Assembly: GCA_029555965.1 (NCBI GenBank)
Contig: JAKQHY010000015.1
Location: 1-64,000, forward strand
DNA from: Chloroflexota bacterium
Lineage (GTDB): Bacteria; Chloroflexota; Anaerolineae; B4-G1; SLSP01
DNA: 64,000 bases
Direction of reading: 5' to 3'
Within the stretch, counting starts at the first letter, position 1. Every line of letters starts with the position of its first letter. Shown here one piece after another: positions 49,372 through 60,712 of this stretch. The notes beneath the pieces were generated by a model. It worked only from the letters and a program-made list of their open reading frames with translations, searched no databases and was not told the origin of the DNA. The position numbers were made by a program, and so were the translations under genes.

Positions 49372-51270
49372 ATGAACAAGTCTATCGTGCTTGGCATAGG
49401 AATAGTCGTAGGAGTTCTGGGGGCAATGGTTTTTTCTCAAGGGACGCCGCCCTCCGTAGCGGCAAACGCCAATGTTCCTCTGCATTTTGAAAGCGACCCA
49501 GCCGCAGACCTGCCTCCCCGTTACGTCCTCGAGGTGAGGAAAACCGCGCCCCTCTGTGTAATGCCCGGCAGGCCATTCACCTACCAGATCCAATATCAGA
49601 ACAATCTGACCGATCAAACTTTCTACAACGTTGTGGTGACCGATACGCTGCCCGCTTATGTCAGTTATACCGGGGGTGCAGGATGGGTGTGCGCCGCGCA
49701 GGTTTGCACGTATCAGATTGCCGAAATCCCCCCGGGGGCCGGCGGCGCCGTAGATTTACCGGTATCCTTGTCCGCCACCTTTCCCTATCCCGCCCAGACA
49801 AGCCTTCGCAACGTGGTGAGAACCCGGTACAGCTTTTTTAGTCTTCTGACGACGGTGGGCGCCGGCTTTGACCTTGCGGTAGAGATGCGAAGTCATGGCG
49901 CGGGGCGGCTGGCAGCGGGAGATCTGGTCACGTATACGATCACATACAGCAATGTGGGAACTGCCCTGGCAGAAGATGTGGTTTTGACCGAGACGCTTCC
50001 AGCATACACGGTTCTGGTCAGTGCAGGGTGGCAGGCTGTGGGGGGACAGGTTTATACGCTCGCTCTGGGGGATGTGCCGGCAGGATACACTGGAAATGTG
50101 CAAGTTGTGGTGCGGCTTGCCGCCTCGTTGCCCCCGGCGCTCACCGAGATCGTCAACCAGGTTGACATTGGCGGCGCGGGGCTGGAATGTGACCTCACCC
50201 ATAATCGCGCGATTGAAAGAACCCCTATCCACTACGTCACGGGGACGCAGTTATATGTGTCCAACCTGGATTCCAACACCATTGATATTTACGATGCACA
50301 GACCTATGCCTATATGGGCAGCTTTGCGGCCGGGTATCATCCCTTTGGTATGGCGGCAGACGGCGGGTTGTTGTATGTTTTGGCGAACACTGCCCCGGAT
50401 GCAACGGCGAGCAAGTTGTTGATGGTGGATCTGTCTACGCGCCAAATTCTAACGGAAGTTGTCGTGGGCTTTGGCGCCATTCACGTCGCCGTGTTGGAGG
50501 ATCATCTTTATGTCACCAACAATAACAACGGCGACGGCATCACGATACTGGATAAACGTGGGAACATCAAAGATCGCTTCCTCCAGTTTGGTTTTTTCGG
50601 TATTGATAGCGATCCGGGCCGTAGGCGGGTATACGTCGCCAAGTTGTATATGGGCGGCGAGGGGCTGTGGACGATCACACCGACGGGTGGGGGATTTCAA
50701 TGGGAGTTTCGTTTGAAAACGAAGCCTTTGGCGCCCCACAGCCTGCTTTATCACCCTGATACGGATCGCATCTACGTTGCGTTTGGTATGGATAGCGAAT
50801 TGCACGTCTATGATCCTGATACGTTTGCGTTGCTAGGCCGGTATGCAACTGAGATCCAGGACCCGGCCATGCCCGGTCACGGTGGGCACGGCTTGGCCGC
50901 CGTGGGGATGCGTATCTACGTGTCCAATTATCTGGGGCGCTCCGTCTCGGTTCTGGACGAAAGCGGGCGTTTGTTGTCCGACCCCGGCGCAAAGGGCGAT
51001 GCTCTCTGGACGATTCGTTTACCTCTTGTTGTTTGCGCGAACGGGCCGGCCCCGCTTGTCAGCCGCGCGACAGCGGCGCTCGCTCTGCCCGCCATCCCCG
51101 TCAACGGCCATCCCAAAGGCATTGCCGCCAACGCGAGTAGGGTCTTCGTGACGTTGCCCAACGAAAATCGCATTGCCGTCATTGATCCCGCCACACTTGC
51201 CGTCGTTCACGAAATCCCCACGGTGGGACGCTACCCCCACTTTGCCCTCTTGGTAGAGGGAACGCCCTAG
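49372..51270 (+). CDS. DUF11/beta-propeller surface protein, mirror copy
   Basis: Twin of 44025-45923, 632 aa, here on the plus strand. Confidence 0.75.
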   Translation: MNKSIVLGIGIVVGVLGAMVFSQGTPPSVAANANVPLHFESDPAADLPPRYVLEVRKTAPLCVMPGRPFTYQIQYQNNLTDQTFYNVVVTDTLPAYVSYTGGAGWVCAAQVCTYQIAEIPPGAGGAVDLPVSLSATFPYPAQTSLRNVVRTRYSFFSLLTTVGAGFDLAVEMRSHGAGRLAAGDLVTYTITYSNVGTALAEDVVLTETLPAYTVLVSAGWQAVGGQVYTLALGDVPAGYTGNVQVVVRLAASLPPALTEIVNQVDIGGAGLECDLTHNRAIERTPIHYVTGTQLYVSNLDSNTIDIYDAQTYAYMGSFAAGYHPFGMAADGGLLYVLANTAPDATASKLLMVDLSTRQILTEVVVGFGAIHVAVLEDHLYVTNNNNGDGITILDKRGNIKDRFLQFGFFGIDSDPGRRRVYVAKLYMGGEGLWTITPTGGGFQWEFRLKTKPLAPHSLLYHPDTDRIYVAFGMDSELHVYDPDTFALLGRYATEIQDPAMPGHGGHGLAAVGMRIYVSNYLGRSVSVLDESGRLLSDPGAKGDALWTIRLPLVVCANGPAPLVSRATAALALPAIPVNGHPKGIAANASRVFVTLPNENRIAVIDPATLAVVHEIPTVGRYPHFALLVEGTP

Positions 51271-51405
51271 CTATCAGCACAGGACTTACGAAAACCAGTG
51301 AAAATTTACCGCAGAGTGCGCAGAGATCGCAGAGATTTTTATGGGGTCTCAGCGGCCTCAGCGTGCTCTGCGGTGCGAAAGAGCTATCTGAAAGCTCCCG
51401 ACTCC

Positions 51406-53274
51406 CTACGGTGCAATATCAAGGGTCAAGTCCAAATCGCCCTTGAGGGATTGCGTGAAGACCAGTTGCCCTTCTGCGCGGTCGTCCACGGGCAGGGAAC
51501 TGTGCAATACGCGGGCAGCGGGAGGAATGGCTACTGTGATTTGCACCGGAATTTCACCCTGACCGCCCTGTTTTTGGATGTAGAGATGATAGCGTATCCC
51601 GTTCTCGGTCGGCTCGATGATTTTCGCGGGCAGGGCGTAGGCAAAGCGCGTCTCGGCGCTTTGCCCGGGGGGAAGCACAAAGAAGGTGCCGAAGACGCTT
51701 TTCCCGGCCTCGTCCGGCAGCAGGTCCGGCTCGCCGGAGCGCCCTTTGCCGGTGACTAACATCCGCCCAGGCACGGGGTTGGGCGTGGCGCTGATCAGTC
51801 GGCTGCCCGCCGGGACAAAGATGCGCGCGTAATCCCAATAGCAGTGCTGCATCAGTTGCTCGTAGGTGAGGCTGTCCGCCTTCTGGAAATGGTAGCAATA
51901 AGCGTCGCTCTGCGGGCCGCGATGTTGGTAGCGCAGGGTCAACGTCGCCTGCGGCTGAGCGAGGTCGCGCAGGTCTACGCTGTACGCCAGGCTTTCGGCG
52001 ATGTAAGGATTCACTTTGTTGTAGCCCAGGTTGGCGTCCACGGCCATCACAAAATCGCCCGCGCCACGGTAGAGCGCGCCATCCCAGCGCGCTTGCTGTA
52101 ACAGCGCCGCCGCCTCTGCATCCTCAAAGGCCACTGCAAACAGGTGACGTTCCTCAAACGCGGTGATGACGGCCAGGCCCAACCGGGCGAAGTCAACGCT
52201 CTCCGGCTGTTCCTGGAGCTTTTGGACGGCGGCGTTGAGTACATCCTCAAGAAATGCTTTGTGCAGGTGTTCCCAGCTTGCTAACGGATCGGGTTCCAGG
52301 AGCGTGTCGCGGGATTGGCGCAGGGCCGGGAGGATGTTTTCGGCGGTGAGCGGTTCGGGATAGCTGTCCACGTTAAGCGGTTGAAGCACCTCCATCCACT
52401 GCCGGAACCCCTCTTGATCCAGCGCCAGCACGCCATCAATGGGCGTCGCGTAGCGATGCTGATAAAACGCCACCGCCACCCGCGCCGAGGTGGGGAAATC
52501 GGGACTCCAGTTGCTGTCGTGAAAGACCCACAGGTCCAGCCCCATAATCTCGCGCAGTGGGTCGGGCGGGTCGGGATAGGGGCGCTTGAAGTCCGTCACC
52601 TCGGCGCTGTTCTCGAAATAGAGCTGCTCGATGCGTCCCTCGCGCAGGGTGATGCGGGCCACGCCGGTGAGGAAGCCCCCCGCCGGGCGCAGCTCGTCCT
52701 CGTTGTGAACCAGCAACAGGTAGGTGCGCGTTTGGGCCGCGCCCAACAGCCGGGGCAGCAGCAACGCGCCCTGCACCCCCTGTTCCACGCGCGGCAGGAG
52801 CGCGTCCAGTTCCTTCAGCCAACCGGCCAGGCGCGGGGAGAGGCGCGTTACGTCCAGCGTGGCGCGCGCCTGCCGCACCCGCGCCAGCGCGTCCGCCGTA
52901 TACGCCAGTTGGGGCTGCGCCTCGTCCAGCAGCGCCAGCGTCGTTTCCAGGGTGTAGCCGGCGCCCTGGCGTTGTGGGGAGAGCAGGGGGGATAACGACT
53001 GTGACAGCAGCGCGCCGCTCTCGCTCAGATCGAGAGCCATCTCCAGCAGGGTGGGGAAGGCGGCCAGGTCATGCCCGTAGCGCGGTAGCCAGCGGACATA
53101 GGGCGCCAGTTCCAGGGCCAGCGCGAACTCCCTCTGAAAGCCGCGCAAGTCGGCGTAGGTCATGCGGAACAACTCGTCTGGGGGCCAGGGGGCCGTTGCC
53201 TGGGGATCGCGCAGTAACCCCCGCAGCGCCGTGAGGTCGCTTTGCAGCACGTTCCACCAGGCGCGCGCGCGCAA
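51406..53274 (-). CDS. DUF4012 protein, mirror copy
   Basis: Twin of 42021-43889, with the same missing start codon ahead of the hydrophobic anchor and the same minisatellite beside it. Confidence 0.7.
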   Translation of the reverse strand: MRARAWWNVLQSDLTALRGLLRDPQATAPWPPDELFRMTYADLRGFQREFALALELAPYVRWLPRYGHDLAAFPTLLEMALDLSESGALLSQSLSPLLSPQRQGAGYTLETTLALLDEAQPQLAYTADALARVRQARATLDVTRLSPRLAGWLKELDALLPRVEQGVQGALLLPRLLGAAQTRTYLLLVHNEDELRPAGGFLTGVARITLREGRIEQLYFENSAEVTDFKRPYPDPPDPLREIMGLDLWVFHDSNWSPDFPTSARVAVAFYQHRYATPIDGVLALDQEGFRQWMEVLQPLNVDSYPEPLTAENILPALRQSRDTLLEPDPLASWEHLHKAFLEDVLNAAVQKLQEQPESVDFARLGLAVITAFEERHLFAVAFEDAEAAALLQQARWDGALYRGAGDFVMAVDANLGYNKVNPYIAESLAYSVDLRDLAQPQATLTLRYQHRGPQSDAYCYHFQKADSLTYEQLMQHCYWDYARIFVPAGSRLISATPNPVPGRMLVTGKGRSGEPDLLPDEAGKSVFGTFFVLPPGQSAETRFAYALPAKIIEPTENGIRYHLYIQKQGGQGEIPVQITVAIPPAARVLHSSLPVDDRAEGQLVFTQSLKGDLDLTLDIAP

Positions 53275-53444
53275 TACCGTGGCGTCCTCGCCGATGAGCA
53301 GCAGTAGCAGATCGCAGAGGAGGAACCAGCGTCAGAAAGAACGTTGGAACGTTGGAACGTTGGAACGTTGGGACGTTGGGACGTTGGAACGTTGGGGCGT
53401 TGGGACGTTGGAATGTTGAGACGTTGGAACGTTGGGCGGTTGGT

Positions 53445-53930
53445 TCATGGGGTTGTGGCCTTTAACGCCTCAAGGGCTTGGGCGGCGGCGGCGTTGTTGG
53501 GCTGCACCGCCAGGACGCGCGTGTAGGTCGCTGTCGCCAGCTCCGTTTGCCCGGCGTCGCGGAAGGCGTCGCCGAGGCGCACCAGCAGCGCCACGTCGCG
53601 CGGGGCCAGGGCGCAGGCCCGCGACAGCGCGCGCGCCGCCGAGTTTGCATCGCCCCACATCCGATAGATCTCGGCCAAGCCAGCGTAGGCGCGCGCGTTG
53701 AGGGGATCCCAACGCAGCGCGGTCTGGAAGGCTTGCCCGGCCTGGAGCGCCTGCGCATACTGCGCCTCAGACGAGGCCCCGGCATCGCGCTGTATCTGGT
53801 TCATGCGGCGCGTCCCGTCGGCCACATACCAGCGGGCGAGCACCAACGGATGCAGCGGCCAGATCGCCATCAGAAAGATGCCGCCCAGAATCAGACTATG
53901 TGCCAACCACTGCAATCTCACAGGTTTCAT
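53445..53930 (-). CDS. Membrane TPR protein, mirror copy
   Basis: Twin of 41365-41850, 161 aa. Confidence 0.72.
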   Translation of the reverse strand: MKPVRLQWLAHSLILGGIFLMAIWPLHPLVLARWYVADGTRRMNQIQRDAGASSEAQYAQALQAGQAFQTALRWDPLNARAYAGLAEIYRMWGDANSAARALSRACALAPRDVALLVRLGDAFRDAGQTELATATYTRVLAVQPNNAAAAQALEALKATTP

Positions 53931-54260
53931 CTAAGGGTATGACTCCACTGAAACAATTAAAGATCTCACGCAAAGGCGCAAAGACGCTAAGGAAAATGGA
54001 TGTCAGCCTTCATAGTCTTCATTGAAGAGCGTGATTTATGTTATAGAATTTAGCCTGATCTTAAAAATCTTTCGACCTGTGCAATAGGGGAGAATTTGGT
54101 CAGCAGATTGAGCAGATTAAGAACGGAAAATCTGCTTAATCCGCTTAATCTGCTGACGAAAAATAGGTTAGTCAGAAGGGCTATTGCACAGGTTGAAATC
54201 TTTGCGCCTTTGCGCCTTTGCGTGAAACTCCTCCCCTTTTTTCGGGAGAGTCAGGGATTC

Positions 54261-55544
54261 TCAAGGAATCCGCACGACTTGTCCGGCCTCAAGGCCGGCG
54301 ATGACTTCGGTTTCGATGCCGTTGGAGATGCCGGTCTGGATTTCCACCGGCTGCAACGCGCCGTTGTCCTTCCACAGTTCCACGTACTCCCGCCCGCCGC
54401 TGACCAGGATCGCTTGCGTGGGGATGACCAGGACATTTTCCCTGGCGCGCACCACAAAGCGGATGTCGGCGCCCATGCTCATGGTGGCGGGAATGGTCTG
54501 GTCGTCGTCAAACACAAGGGTGACTGCGTAGGCCCACTTCCCCTGCCAGAGCACGGCCTGGCTGGCAATTTGCAGGACGGAGCCGTGGTAGGTCTGATCC
54601 AGGAAGGCGTCCAGCACCAGCGACACGCGCTGGCCGACCGCTACCCGGTGGATGTCTTGCTCGAAGACTGTGGCAATGGCCCAAAGCTGCGACGGATCGG
54701 CCAGAACGCCGATGGGTTCATAGGCTGACACATTGTCGCCGGGCCTCTTTTCGATGGAGAGGATCACTCCGGAGAAGGGCGCCGTCAGTAATGTGCTGCT
54801 CATCTGACCCTCGGCCATGAGATACAATTCTTGCGCCTGTCTCACCTGCTCGGCGGCGATGGCTTCATTGGCGGCATAGGAATCCGCGCGGGCCAGTTCT
54901 AAGCGCACCCGTGCGGCGCGGAGTTGTTCCAGCGCGACGTTGTTGGCGGCTTCGGCGCGCAGGCGGGCGTGGTACCAGGATGTTTCGCACAGCATTTTTT
55001 CAAGGTCGTTTTTTGCCGTCGTCACGCAGGGCGCCATGGCTTTTTCGGCATATTCCACCGTTAGTTTATTGCTTAACACGGTCTGATCGTATTGCGCTTG
55101 CACGACGGCGAGGTTGGCCTGCGCCTCTTTGATGTCTGCTTGCTGCGCAGTCTGGCCTTCGGTCTGAATTCTTGCGAGATTTAGCTCTGCCAGGTTGAGG
55201 GCATGTTGCCGGGCGACTAAGGCTTGTTGGTTGGCCGGCGCATTGAGTTCGGCCAGCAGGGCGCCCGCCTCAACCTGATCGCCAGGGGCGATGTGAACCG
55301 CCTTTAGCGCGCCGTCCAAGGGGAAGGTCAGGCGTGTCTCTTGCTGCGACTTCACCTGTCCGCGCGTTTCGATGACATCCACCACGGCGCCGTATGCTAC
55401 CGTATAGGTTGTGACTGCCGGAACGGCGGTTGCAACGAACGTCGGCGGTGTGAAGGTGGGGGCAAAATCCCCCGCCGGCTGCTGGCAGCCGACCAAGACC
55501 AGAACAAAAAGTCCCACAATAATGGATAGGTAACGTGTTTTCAA
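54261..55544 (-). CDS. HlyD-type lipoprotein, mirror copy
   Basis: Twin of 39751-41034, with the same TTG start and lipobox. Confidence 0.78.
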   Translation of the reverse strand: MKTRYLSIIVGLFVLVLVGCQQPAGDFAPTFTPPTFVATAVPAVTTYTVAYGAVVDVIETRGQVKSQQETRLTFPLDGALKAVHIAPGDQVEAGALLAELNAPANQQALVARQHALNLAELNLARIQTEGQTAQQADIKEAQANLAVVQAQYDQTVLSNKLTVEYAEKAMAPCVTTAKNDLEKMLCETSWYHARLRAEAANNVALEQLRAARVRLELARADSYAANEAIAAEQVRQAQELYLMAEGQMSSTLLTAPFSGVILSIEKRPGDNVSAYEPIGVLADPSQLWAIATVFEQDIHRVAVGQRVSLVLDAFLDQTYHGSVLQIASQAVLWQGKWAYAVTLVFDDDQTIPATMSMGADIRFVVRARENVLVIPTQAILVSGGREYVELWKDNGALQPVEIQTGISNGIETEVIAGLEAGQVVRIP

Positions 55545-55640
55545 GGCTTCTCCTATGCGTTGGAACGTTGGAACGTTGAGACGTTGGAACGTTGGAACGT
55601 TGGAACGTTGGAACGTCGGGACGTTGGAACGTTGGAACGT

Positions 55641-57272
55641 TTAAACGTTGGAACGTTTTGACGTTTTCTTCCTTTGGAACCAGCGGGCGAGGCCCTTGCG
55701 TTCACCGTCCAACCCGTCTGTGTGATAATAATAGTAGTAGTAATAGCCGCCGGAGCGCGCCGTGACGCGGTTGAGGACCACGCCCAGGATCGTGCCCCCC
55801 ACGCCGGCGAGTCGTTCGGCGGCCTGCACCGCCGCCGGGATGCGGGTCTTGCCGCAGTCCATCACCAGCACCACCCCATCCACCAGGGTGGAGAGCACTG
55901 CCGCGTCGGAGACGGCCAGCACGGGGGGGCTATCGAGGATGACTACGTCTGCCTGCTCTTGCAGCTCGGCGATGAGGCGCTTGAAGGTCTGCGAGGCCAG
56001 GAGTTCCGTCGAATCCGGCACGCGCGAACCAACGGGGACGACGCGCAGGCGCTCCACGTTCGTAGCTTGCAGCGCGCGCGGGCGCTCCTCCACAGAGAGC
56101 AGCGACTCGGTCAGCCCGGGGGCTATGGGCAGGTTGAAGGTCTTGTGCATGGTGGGGTGGCGCAGGTCGGCGTCCACCAGGATCACCGATTTCCCGCCCT
56201 GGGCGATGGCCGCGGCGAGATTGGCCGCCGTGAAGGATTTGCCGTCGGTGGGCTGCGGGCTGGTCACCAGGAGCGTGCGCGGCGGCTCATCCAGGTTGGT
56301 GAACTGGATGCTGGTGCGCAGGCTGCGGAACGCTTCCGCGATGGGCTGCAAGGGGTGCTCGGTGACCACAATCCCCGTCTGCGCGGTGTTCCGCTTTGCC
56401 ATGCGCGGCAGCACGCCCAAGACCGCCAGCGGCAGCACTTGTTTGATGTCTTCCGGCGTGCGCACGGTATCGTCAAGATATTCGATCAGGAAGGCCACGC
56501 CGACGCCGATCATCAGGCCAGTGGCGGCGGCGAGCGCGGTGTTGCGCAATGTCTGCGGGCCAATCGGCTTGACCGGCAGCTCGGCGGGGGCGAAGACGGA
56601 GATGCGGGTGGTGTAGCGCGCCATTGCCAGCCGGAACTCCTGCGCGCTTTGCAGCAAAATGGTCAGGCGCGTCTGTTGGTTGGCGCGGCGCGTTTCCAGT
56701 TGCGCCAGATCCAGCCGGGCGAATTCGGGCAGGTCATTGGGATCGCCGAGGGCGGCAATCGCCTTTTGCGTCTCCTCAAGGGAGGTCTCCAGCCCGGCCA
56801 CCTGCGTTTCCAGCGCCGTGAGCTGCGCCTGATAGCGCGCTTCCTGCTGGCCGGTCTCCTGTTCGATGAACACCTGCGCGACCGTTTCCACCAGCGCCTT
56901 GAGCAGCGCCGGGTCGTGGCCCTGGGCGGCGATGTCAATGAGCTGCGTGTCCACCATCTGCGAGACGGTGAGCATCTCCTTGAGGTCGTCCACGTCCATC
57001 GCCAGGCCCAGGCGCGACCGCACCGCTTGCAGGATGACGGGCGCCTGAATTTGCACCACGTAGGTGCTGGCGATGGCTTCGCTGGTCTGAATTTGGCGCG
57101 AGGGGTCGTCGCGGGGATCGCCGCCGCGGTCAATCGTGAGCGTCGTGGTTGCCTTATAGATCGGCAGCGAGATGCTGCTGACGTAGTAGGCGGCCCCGGC
57201 GCCCAGAACCGTCGTCAAGAGAATCAACCACCACCATTTTAAGACGATGCTAAGGTATTGTCGTAGTTCCAT
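55641..57272 (-). CDS. wzc: Wzc-like kinase, mirror copy
   Basis: Twin of 38023-39654. The seven-tyrosine run is at about 55728-55748 on this strand. Confidence 0.8.
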   Translation of the reverse strand: MELRQYLSIVLKWWWLILLTTVLGAGAAYYVSSISLPIYKATTTLTIDRGGDPRDDPSRQIQTSEAIASTYVVQIQAPVILQAVRSRLGLAMDVDDLKEMLTVSQMVDTQLIDIAAQGHDPALLKALVETVAQVFIEQETGQQEARYQAQLTALETQVAGLETSLEETQKAIAALGDPNDLPEFARLDLAQLETRRANQQTRLTILLQSAQEFRLAMARYTTRISVFAPAELPVKPIGPQTLRNTALAAATGLMIGVGVAFLIEYLDDTVRTPEDIKQVLPLAVLGVLPRMAKRNTAQTGIVVTEHPLQPIAEAFRSLRTSIQFTNLDEPPRTLLVTSPQPTDGKSFTAANLAAAIAQGGKSVILVDADLRHPTMHKTFNLPIAPGLTESLLSVEERPRALQATNVERLRVVPVGSRVPDSTELLASQTFKRLIAELQEQADVVILDSPPVLAVSDAAVLSTLVDGVVLVMDCGKTRIPAAVQAAERLAGVGGTILGVVLNRVTARSGGYYYYYYYHTDGLDGERKGLARWFQRKKTSKRSNV

Positions 57273-57474
57273 AATATTGTTTGAACGTTTGAACGTTGGA
57301 ACGTTGGAACGTTTTTAGATCCCCCAGATTTGTATGATTTTTGCTTGACAAGTTTTTTTCGCGTCTGTTTTACCCATTATACCATTTACTCTTTTTCTAT
57401 CAGCAGATTCAGCAGATTCAGCAGATTAAGAGGGAAATTTGCTGATAAATTTTCTCCGCTGAGGGCGTGGTGGG

Positions 57475-58134
57475 TCAGGGCGCGATGCCATAGACGCTCC
57501 AATAAAATATCATCTTGATGATCTCCGAAAAAACGGCCGTCACGCCTTCTTCGCTTTGCCACCAATGCTGCGGTTCGTACTCCGCGTCGGGCGCGGCGCT
57601 GGTGGTGATGGACACATCGGGCAGTAGCTCGCGAAAGGTGTGATTTGCGCGCCGGGTGTGAAAGGGATCGGTCACAACAAGCAGCGATTGCCAGTGGCGT
57701 TCCTGCACCAAATCTCGTACCGCAACCGCTTCGTCATACGTGCTGGTCACTTGTTTTTGGGTAATCACCATCGCATGACTGGGCAATCCCAAGTCTTGCG
57801 CCGCTTCCGTATCCAAGGGCGCGGAGGAGCAGGCAAGTTGCGTATTGTGATACGTCGCATCCGTAAATACAACCACGGGCGCATAGCCTTGCTTAAAAAG
57901 TGACACCGCGTGCCGGATGCGGCTGGGCGCAGAAGCCAAAACGACAATGGCATCCGCAGAGACGGGGGCTTCATCTAGGATGAGGAAATGGTCTATTCGA
58001 AGTGTAAAGGTGATGCCGACAGCCACAATCAAGCCTAATAAAGCCGCAAGAATAAAGCAACTTCGGCGCTGAACGTGAAGCACGAAAACAAGCTTGCCCG
58101 TTTCGCGTTTGCGGCACAGGTGTATTGTATTCAA
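57475..58134 (-). CDS. YdcF-like DUF218 protein, mirror copy
   Basis: Twin of 37161-37820, 219 aa. Confidence 0.72.
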   Translation of the reverse strand: MNTIHLCRKRETGKLVFVLHVQRRSCFILAALLGLIVAVGITFTLRIDHFLILDEAPVSADAIVVLASAPSRIRHAVSLFKQGYAPVVVFTDATYHNTQLACSSAPLDTEAAQDLGLPSHAMVITQKQVTSTYDEAVAVRDLVQERHWQSLLVVTDPFHTRRANHTFRELLPDVSITTSAAPDAEYEPQHWWQSEEGVTAVFSEIIKMIFYWSVYGIAP

Positions 58135-59258
58135 ACCGAACGTTTCAACGCCCCCACAACTACACCAACTTCCTCCTCACTCAAACTATTGTGGAAGGGC
58201 AGAGCTAAGGTGCGCGTCGCTATGGCTTCGGTAATGGGTAAGGTTCCCTTCAAATCGCCAAAACGCTCGCGGATGTAGGGTTGGGTGTGGATGGGGGCGA
58301 AGTAGCCCCGGGCGGGGATGCCCTGCGCCTCCAATTTTTGGATGATGGTGTCGCGGGCCAGGCCCTCGGCCAGGGTGATGACGTAAACGAACCAGCTCAT
58401 GCGCACGTGGGGCTTGACCACGGGCGGGCGCACCCAGTCCAGGGCTTGCAGCCGCGCGGTGTACATCCGCGCGACTTTCTCTCGCTTTGCCAGGAAGGAC
58501 TCTAGCCGCTTAAACTGGCTCACGCCCAGCGCCGCCGACATCTCGTCGAGACGGTAGTTGTACCCCAACCGCTCGTGTTCGAGCCACGCGCCCATCTCCG
58601 GGCGGCCCTGGTTGCGCATGCTGCGGCACACGCGGGCGATCTCGTCATCGTCCGTGACGATCATCCCGCCCTCGCCCACCGTCATCTGTTTGTTGGGATA
58701 GAAGGCAAAGGCCGCCGCATCGCCGAATGTCCCGATTTTGCGCCCTTTGTACACGGCGCCTAATGCTTCGCAGGAGTCGTCAATCACGCGCAGTCCGTGT
58801 TGTTGCGCGACGCGCGTGAGCGCGTCCCACTCCGCCGGGTGGCCGAAGATATCCACCGCCATCATCGCCTTTGTGCGCGAGGTGACTTTCTGCGCTACGT
58901 CATCGGGATCGAGATTGTAGGTGTCCGGCTCCACATCCACAAAGACCGGCGTCGCGCCCTCGAAGAGGATCGCGTTGACGCTGGACGCGAAGGTGAATGA
59001 AGGGACGAGCACTTCGTCGCCCGGCCCTAAGCCACAGGCGCGCACCAGCAGGTGCAGCGCGGATGTGCCGGAGCTGACCGTCAGGGCGTGTTTGACGCCG
59101 ACGTACTCGGCGACTAGCCGCTCGAATTCGACGGCTTGCGGGCCGAGGGCCAGACGGCCGGAACGAACGACGGCGACGACAGCTTGAATGTCGGCTTCGT
59201 TAAGATCGGCGGAAGACATCGGAATTGACAGAGGATTCTTATTTACATCAGTGTTCAT
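58131..59258 (-). CDS. DegT-type aminotransferase, mirror copy
   Basis: Twin of 36037-37164, PLP lysine region FYPNKQ conserved. Confidence 0.78.
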   Translation of the reverse strand: MNTDVNKNPLSIPMSSADLNEADIQAVVAVVRSGRLALGPQAVEFERLVAEYVGVKHALTVSSGTSALHLLVRACGLGPGDEVLVPSFTFASSVNAILFEGATPVFVDVEPDTYNLDPDDVAQKVTSRTKAMMAVDIFGHPAEWDALTRVAQQHGLRVIDDSCEALGAVYKGRKIGTFGDAAAFAFYPNKQMTVGEGGMIVTDDDEIARVCRSMRNQGRPEMGAWLEHERLGYNYRLDEMSAALGVSQFKRLESFLAKREKVARMYTARLQALDWVRPPVVKPHVRMSWFVYVITLAEGLARDTIIQKLEAQGIPARGYFAPIHTQPYIRERFGDLKGTLPITEAIATRTLALPFHNSLSEEEVGVVVGALKRSV

Positions 59259-59530
59259 TAAGGTTTTTTCCTTCACCATAACTAATTGCGGCGCCGCGAT
59301 ATCCGAACTCGGCCCAGGCTGCTAACACGCCGTTCCACGAGGCGGCAACCGGCCCGGCAGTCAGCGCCGGCAAAACTCGGCGTCCCAAAAGCACGGGTGC
59401 CCAATACGCGCCGGATTGCCGCCTCCGATCGCTGCAAACCCCAATAAGCCAGTACCATCTGCACGCAAGCCGGCAAACAATAGCCTTCGGTAGATTGCTG
59501 AGCGTGGGAAAGCTGTATCGCACTTTTCAT
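59248..59530 (-). pseudogene. C39-like peptidase fragment, mirror copy
   Basis: Twin of 35765-36047. The same frameshift occurs at the mirrored place (near 59370), so the defect predates or is independent of the duplication. Confidence 0.6.
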
Positions 59531-59925
59531 TGTGCAGGGGTTTGGTTTGCTAAGTGCTCCGCTTCCGCGGAGATCTGCGTTAACAAGGCATCGTCGTAAT
59601 ACACTCTGCCATAGCGCGCATCTACGACAACTTCACCCACTCGTCCAACCCGACCATGAGATGGAAAGGTCAGGTCTACAGGCACGCGCCATTGCCACTG
59701 TCCTTCGGGGGGTTGCTCCAGCGCTGGCTCATCGGCAAGCAAGAGGTTGCTCACCCGTTCCAGCATCAGCACATTGACCTTCTGCCGGGCCACAAAGGCC
59801 GAGATTTGAACCTGGGTGGCAGTCTGAATGACAGACACATGCTTCTCCAACCAGTCTATAAAATCCTGGCTGGCTTGTTTTCCCCAGGCTTGAATAACGG
59901 TTTCAGGCAAACTGATTGCGCTCAT
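59527..59925 (-). CDS. Hypothetical 132-aa protein, mirror copy
   Basis: Twin of 35370-35768. Confidence 0.5.
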   Translation of the reverse strand: MSAISLPETVIQAWGKQASQDFIDWLEKHVSVIQTATQVQISAFVARQKVNVLMLERVSNLLLADEPALEQPPEGQWQWRVPVDLTFPSHGRVGRVGEVVVDARYGRVYYDDALLTQISAEAEHLANQTPAQ

Positions 59926-60050
59926 GACACAGCTCCTTGCTCTTTTTCACTAGAGTCCCACATTTTCCCATAACGCCACTATAACACCCCGCTATAGATT
60001 GTCCAGAAATGGCGCTCAGAATCCACCGAACACCAGCAAGTGCAGCCGTT

Positions 60051-60704
60051 TTAACGTTGAAACGTTGAAATATTAGGCTGTGTTTTGATAACTTTGGCAG
60101 GTACACCGACCGCCGTGACATAAGGCGGAATATCCTGAATGACCACGCCCCCAGCACCAATTGTAGCCCACGCGCCAATGGTAATGCCAACCATAGCTAC
60201 GCTGCCAATGCCCAAGAATGCGCCTTCGTCAATTTTGACGCCGCCGGCTAAATGAACGCCGGGGGCAATATGTACGTAATCTCCAATCACACAATCGTGA
60301 TCCACCGTTGCTCCTGTATTGATGATACAATGTTGGCCTATCACGGCCCCCGGCTGTATCACGGCCCCGGAAAAGACCACCGTCCCTGCACCAAGCTGTA
60401 CAGAAGCGTGTACATCCGCGTTGGGATGTTGCACACACGCCCACGACAAAGTGGGGAACCGCGTTGCCAGCGCCTTGCGGGTAGCGTTGTGGCCAATTGC
60501 GAGCACTGCCCGTTTTCCGTCAAGTTCATTGGCTCGTTCGATGGCGCCGATGATGGGGACATCCAGCAAACGCTGCCCCCATTTTTGGGCGTCATCATCG
60601 TAGATCGCTGTGACTTGATAGCCGGCAGCTTGCAAGGCACTGACGACGACTTTCGCGTGACCGCCTGCGCCCAGGACGTACACTGATTCTGCATCTGTAT
60701 TCAT
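60051..60704 (-). CDS. pglD: PglD-type acetyltransferase, mirror copy
   Basis: Twin of 34591-35244, including the repeat-encoded ISTFQR end. Confidence 0.78.
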   Translation of the reverse strand: MNTDAESVYVLGAGGHAKVVVSALQAAGYQVTAIYDDDAQKWGQRLLDVPIIGAIERANELDGKRAVLAIGHNATRKALATRFPTLSWACVQHPNADVHASVQLGAGTVVFSGAVIQPGAVIGQHCIINTGATVDHDCVIGDYVHIAPGVHLAGGVKIDEGAFLGIGSVAMVGITIGAWATIGAGGVVIQDIPPYVTAVGVPAKVIKTQPNISTFQR

Positions 60705-60712
60705 AGCCGCGT